From Bradyrhizobium betae (lineage in GTDB: Bacteria > Pseudomonadota > Alphaproteobacteria > Rhizobiales > Xanthobacteraceae): a DNA stretch of 64,000 bases. A program made the position numbers and the translations under genes. The stretch spans positions 3,974,501 through 4,038,500 of the forward strand of contig NZ_CP044543.1 in the NCBI RefSeq assembly GCF_008932115.1, in the 5' to 3' direction. The notes under the pieces are model-generated. The model did not search any database. It was given only the letters and a program-made list of their open reading frames with translations, and had not been told where the DNA came from. Positions 61,801 through 64,000 of this stretch are shown in pieces. Every line of letters starts with the position of its first letter. Positions within the stretch are counted from its first letter, which is position 1.

Positions 61801-64000
61801 GCGCTCCACAACGAGGCGGTCACTAACGCCGCGACGGGCACGATCGAGGTGCTCGCGAACGGCGCGCTGATCATCGATCAGGGCTCGTCCGTCACGAACA
61901 CCGGCAATGTCACGGTCGATGCCGCCGGCAAGCTGACCGTCAACGGCGCCACGATCAGCGGCGCCGGTACGGTCACGGACAGCGGCGAGATCGACCTCAC
62001 CGGCAGTGCGGCGCTGAGCGGCGGCACGCTGAATAACAACGCGACCGTCAAGGTCAGCGGCACCGGCAACGCGCTGCATAACGAGGCGGTTACCAACAGC
62101 GCGACCGGCACGATCGAGGTGCTCGCTAACGGCGCGCTGGCCATCGACCAAGGCTCGGTGGTCACCAATACGGGCAACCTCACCGTTGATGCCACCGGCA
62201 CGCTGACGCTTGCCGACGCCACGATCACCGGCGGCACCGTCAATGGCAGCGGCACGATCGACGTCACCGGCGCCAGCAAGATCGACGGCGGCGCGACACT
62301 GAGCACGAGCACCGTCATCGTTGATGCCCAGCTGACGCTGGACGGCATGACGGTGTCGGGTTCGACGATCACGGACAAGTCCAGCATCGTGCTGACTAAC
62401 ACCGTTCAGCTCAAGGGCGGCGCGACGATTCAGGGGGCCTCCGCGGCTTTGCTCGGTGCGATCACCAACAACGGCACGCTGGAAATCGCCGGCGCCGCGA
62501 CGCTGCTCAACGACGTCGTGACCAATGGCGGTACGGTGAAGGTCGACGGCGGCCAGACGCTGACGCTGTCCGGCACGGAGATCAGCGGCGGCGCGATCAA
62601 CGGCAGCGGCACCATCGACGTCACCGGCGCCAGCAAGATCGACGGCGGCGCGACACTGAGCACGAGCACCGTCATCGTCGATGCCCAGCTGACGCTGGAT
62701 GGCATGACGGTGTCTGGTTCGACGATCACGGACAAGTCCAGCATCGTGCTTGCCAACACCGTTCAGCTCAAGGGCGGCGCGACGATCCAGGGGGCCTCCG
62801 CGGCCTTGCTCGGTGCGATCACCAACAACGGCACGCTGGAAATCGCCGGCGCCGCGACGCTGCTCAACGACGTCGTGACCAATGGCGGCACGGTGAAAAT
62901 CGACGACGGCCAGACGCTGACGCTCTCCGGCACGGAGATCAGCGGCGGCGCGATCAACGGCGGCGGTACCATCGACGTCACCGGCGCCAGCAAGATCGAC
63001 GGCGGCGCGACACTGAGCACGAGCACCGTCATCGTCGATGCCCAGCTGACGCTGGATGGCATGACGGTGTCTGGTTCGACGATCACGGACAAGTCCAGCA
63101 TCGTGCTCGCCAACACCGTTCAGCTCAAGGGCGGCGCGACGATCCAGGGGGCCTCTGCGGCCTTGCTCGGCGCCATCACCAACAACGGTACGCTGGAAAT
63201 CGCTGGCGCCGCGACGCTGCTGAACGATGTCGTGACCAATACTGGCACGGTGAAGGTCGACGGCGGCCAGACGCTGACGCTGTCCGGCACGGAGATCTCG
63301 GGCGGCACTGTCAACATCGCAGGCACGCTGGAGTCGATCGGCACGAACGCCATCGACGACGCGGACATCAATGTTGCTGACACCGGAACGATCTCCGTCA
63401 CCAGCGGCACGCTGACGATCGATTTGGCGGTAAGCCATACGATCACCAATCACAATCTGATTCAGGTAAGTGACGGCGTGCTCGAGATTTCCGGCGAGTG
63501 GATCGTCAACGCCGCGGACCTCAAGGCGGTCGATGACGGTATTCTGAAGCTGACGTCTCTCGCGGTCGACAACGAGGTCGGAACAGTCACGGTCGGTGAA
63601 GGCGCAAAGCTCTATCTGTCGGGTGTGACGATCAACGACGGAAGCTTGGACAACTCGGGCAACCTCTATGCCGTCTCCGGCCTCAATACCATAACGGCCG
63701 TCGTCGCCAACGCCGGCGTCATCGAGGTTCAGGCCGGCACGCTCGATCTTGCGGGCGGCATTACCGGAGCCGGCGAAGTGATTGTGGACCTCGGCGCCAC
63801 ACTGGAGTTTTCGGGCGCGATCGGATCGGTTCACATCGTCAATTCCGGTTCGATCGTGAGTGCCGGCAGCGGTGCCGCGATCCACATCGAGCAGGCGGCC
63901 GGTTCGGTGATCGACAATAACGCCACCATCGGGCCAGCCGTCGGGCAGTTGACCTCCACGACCGACGCGATCGTCGTGGTCGACGGCAGTATCACGATCA
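58843..64000 (+). CDS. giant FecR/VCBS/tandem-repeat surface protein, open at the right edge
   Basis: A single open frame of 1719 codons with no stop, continuing past the window. Start is probably TTG 58843 (MNYAGKFDAAISLDGQGF); no ATG occurs before residue about 180 and no strong ribosome-binding site is seen. Domains: an N-terminal BapA-prefix-like segment (residues about 45-105, NLIFNGEFKRAGLDLVLSHD, FVVHDYFRGDKRAAIASPDG), a FecR-like domain (about 128-235, LSGSATAVRNGVSVILNNGD, MGIRGTAVLTQI), two VCBS-like domains (about 387-546 and 540-683), a segment with WKDAGNWATG and DDVIVITD (683-723), then three 90-residue repeats from residue 927 and three 119-residue repeats from residue 1147. 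A QAAGG motif at residues 114-118 resembles LapG cleavage sites. Long antisense open frames are shadows. Confidence 0.85.
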   Translation, partial: MNYAGKFDAAISLDGQGFRSPADGPVDSFTAKPITVKAHGHVPDGAVVVPDPNLIFNGEFKRAGLDLVLSHDGHEFVVHDYFRGDKRAAIASPDGAHLSGDIVNALTGHVQYAQAAGGIAAAQIIGHVTKLSGSATAVRNGVSVILNNGDNVEKGDVVSTGGDSTLGITFIDGTVFGLSSNARMVLNEMVYDPNGSSNSSLLSLVAGTITFVAGETAKHGDMKIDTPVATMGIRGTAVLTQINFVVPAGGGDPQPQASFQVLVEPNGTTGSYILFDKVTLLPIATVNQAGQMIQISGGNVSITNALMSPDIQKLISDVFTLKFTDNNTNTKLTTNFTDTITPTSDGLMLKTQGGYSATAVYTNTTQQGSDPGHNPGTSNRIPGPPDARSLDANGNVRSAFSLTERADKTGDTVDSDTVSGRITFVDQNLGDRPTVSVNLAGAPNYVYKSAGQQDVTGSLTDLQKQDIAATQIQISVVPDGANANNGSAVWTYTIPDHVFDFLAAGETLTLTYMVRVDNNFSVNPETTFIPITITITGTNDKPVITTSVPVITFEGGTSVPGGPLNSDVPTSGTLNFDDVDLTDKHTVSVALTSATLPDGTVPPGPLAAFQSAMSVAIAAGADSTGDGTGTINWSLADLPVYLADFIPKNAVLTLVYTVTLTDSQGATSQQTITVTITGTDAPAVVWIATDKPGVPSGGFWKDAGNWATGTVPTINDDVIVITDQLHGLTPSYPVTIDTAAYAKSITMNDFGGPPPKVINQSSLTISGALNMSADSIFFNVASGTMSVGGKAEILNTAVFNNAGYLTLRGGGDFAVGTTITNSGTIELSGGTLKTLATIHNAGGTLKADAGTTLIVDAATVDGGTLTVLGTLELDGTSLIENGALNNSGTANVKGAVEFAHETVSNTATGLIKVLANGWLTIHQGSGVTNTGNITVDAAGKLTVNGATISGAGTVTDNGEIDLTGNAVLSGGTLKNNAIFNVSGTGNALHNEAVTNAATGTIEVLANGALIIDQGSSVTNTGNVTVDAAGKLTVNGATISGAGTVTDSGEIDLTGSAALSGGTLNNNATVKVSGTGNALHNEAVTNSATGTIEVLANGALAIDQGSVVTNTGNLTVDATGTLTLADATITGGTVNGSGTIDVTGASKIDGGATLSTSTVIVDAQLTLDGMTVSGSTITDKSSIVLTNTVQLKGGATIQGASAALLGAITNNGTLEIAGAATLLNDVVTNGGTVKVDGGQTLTLSGTEISGGAINGSGTIDVTGASKIDGGATLSTSTVIVDAQLTLDGMTVSGSTITDKSSIVLANTVQLKGGATIQGASAALLGAITNNGTLEIAGAATLLNDVVTNGGTVKIDDGQTLTLSGTEISGGAINGGGTIDVTGASKIDGGATLSTSTVIVDAQLTLDGMTVSGSTITDKSSIVLANTVQLKGGATIQGASAALLGAITNNGTLEIAGAATLLNDVVTNTGTVKVDGGQTLTLSGTEISGGTVNIAGTLESIGTNAIDDADINVADTGTISVTSGTLTIDLAVSHTITNHNLIQVSDGVLEISGEWIVNAADLKAVDDGILKLTSLAVDNEVGTVTVGEGAKLYLSGVTINDGSLDNSGNLYAVSGLNTITAVVANAGVIEVQAGTLDLAGGITGAGEVIVDLGATLEFSGAIGSVHIVNSGSIVSAGSGAAIHIEQAAGSVIDNNATIGPAVGQLTSTTDAIVVVDGSITI
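61621..62280 (+). repeat. 270-base tandem repeats encoding 90-residue units
   Basis: Unit starts at 61621, 61891 and 62161 (each begins GTCAC(C/G)AA(C/T)A), exactly 270 bases apart; the third diverges after about 120 bases. Encoded units contain TVDAAGKLTVNGATISGAGT, then EIDLTG, ALSGGTL and NEAVTN. Confidence 0.9.
62281..63310 (+). repeat. 357-base tandem repeats encoding 119-residue units
   Basis: Unit starts at 62281, 62638 and 62995 (each begins ATCGACGGCGGCGCGACACT), exactly 357 bases apart. Units 1 to 3 are nearly identical at the DNA level with a handful of mismatches (for example TTGATGCCC versus TCGATGCCC). The third stops short at about 315 bases. Such low divergence suggests recent duplication or gene conversion. 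Confidence 0.92.

Noticed and set aside
61621..63310. CRISPR array
   Set aside because: The repeats are long (270 and 357 bases), have no unique spacers and are in frame within one gene.
61306..63885. 859-residue open frame on the minus strand with internal repeats
   Set aside because: Its repeats merely mirror the 270- and 357-base DNA repeats of the plus-strand gene.

Overview
The window is about 64 kb of GC-rich chromosome from an alphaproteobacterium, almost certainly a Bradyrhizobium or a close relative. The evidence is a 409-residue ALAS-type HemA, an F0 ATP synthase operon in the order I-a-c-b'-b without F1 genes, an Irr-like Fur protein, an MddA-like methyltransferase, FixK/FNR-type boxes, many periplasmic and amino-acid ABC transporters, and several families of intergenic palindromes. 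From memory only, the hemA to irr-like to mddA order resembles the hemA region of B. diazoefficiens. No tRNA, rRNA, CRISPR array, IS element or phage gene was seen. The left edge cuts a sensor kinase and the right edge cuts a giant repeat protein.

Layout. 0-5.6 kb: a divergent sensor kinase/LuxR regulator pair, a structured intergenic stretch with a strong terminator (possible sRNA), then thrC, an M16 peptidase, a GNAT acetyltransferase and a secreted protein. 5.7-8.5 kb: the F0 operon on the minus strand with a good sigma70-type promoter and a bidirectional terminator. 8.7-16.7 kb: a secreted coiled-coil protein, YjbQ, an MHS symporter with a large inserted loop, a LuxR response regulator and an SLC5-type hybrid histidine kinase, which together look like a carboxylate-sensing module. 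16.9-22.6 kb: hemA with an upstream FixK-type box, a metallo-beta-lactamase-fold protein, a chemoreceptor and an outer-membrane beta-barrel. 22.8-26.4 kb: an accessory-looking patch of small genes, including two paralogous secreted peptides, two translationally coupled small ORFs and an XRE-type HTH protein with a GrlR-like C-terminus.

26.4-31.6 kb: a dipeptide/oligopeptide ABC operon with two lesions, a nonsense codon in the binding protein and a dinucleotide-tract frameshift in the fused ATPase. 31.8-34.9 kb: a TetR regulator, a DUF3313 lipoprotein with an operator inside its promoter spacer, a DUF2147 protein and an Irr-like regulator behind a second FixK-type box. 34.9-39.8 kb: two paralogous winged-helix/TolB-like/TPR regulators flanking mddA and a GFA-family gene. 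40-49 kb: a fumarase-superfamily lyase, an M29 aminopeptidase, a cupin, an amidohydrolase, an MBL hydrolase and an ABC exporter. 49.3-56.1 kb: a complete Liv-type ABC transporter with an embedded acyl-CoA synthetase. 56.3-64 kb: a DUF1311-like secreted protein and a LapG-like transglutaminase-fold protease, divergent from a very large FecR/VCBS/tandem-repeat surface protein that is still open at the right edge.

The most interesting parts are the divergent protease/giant adhesin pair with two nested tandem-repeat arrays, the paired regulators around mddA with a 22-bp direct-repeat operator candidate, the two FixK-type boxes linking hemA and an Irr paralogue that lacks the usual heme motif, and the doubly damaged ABC operon.
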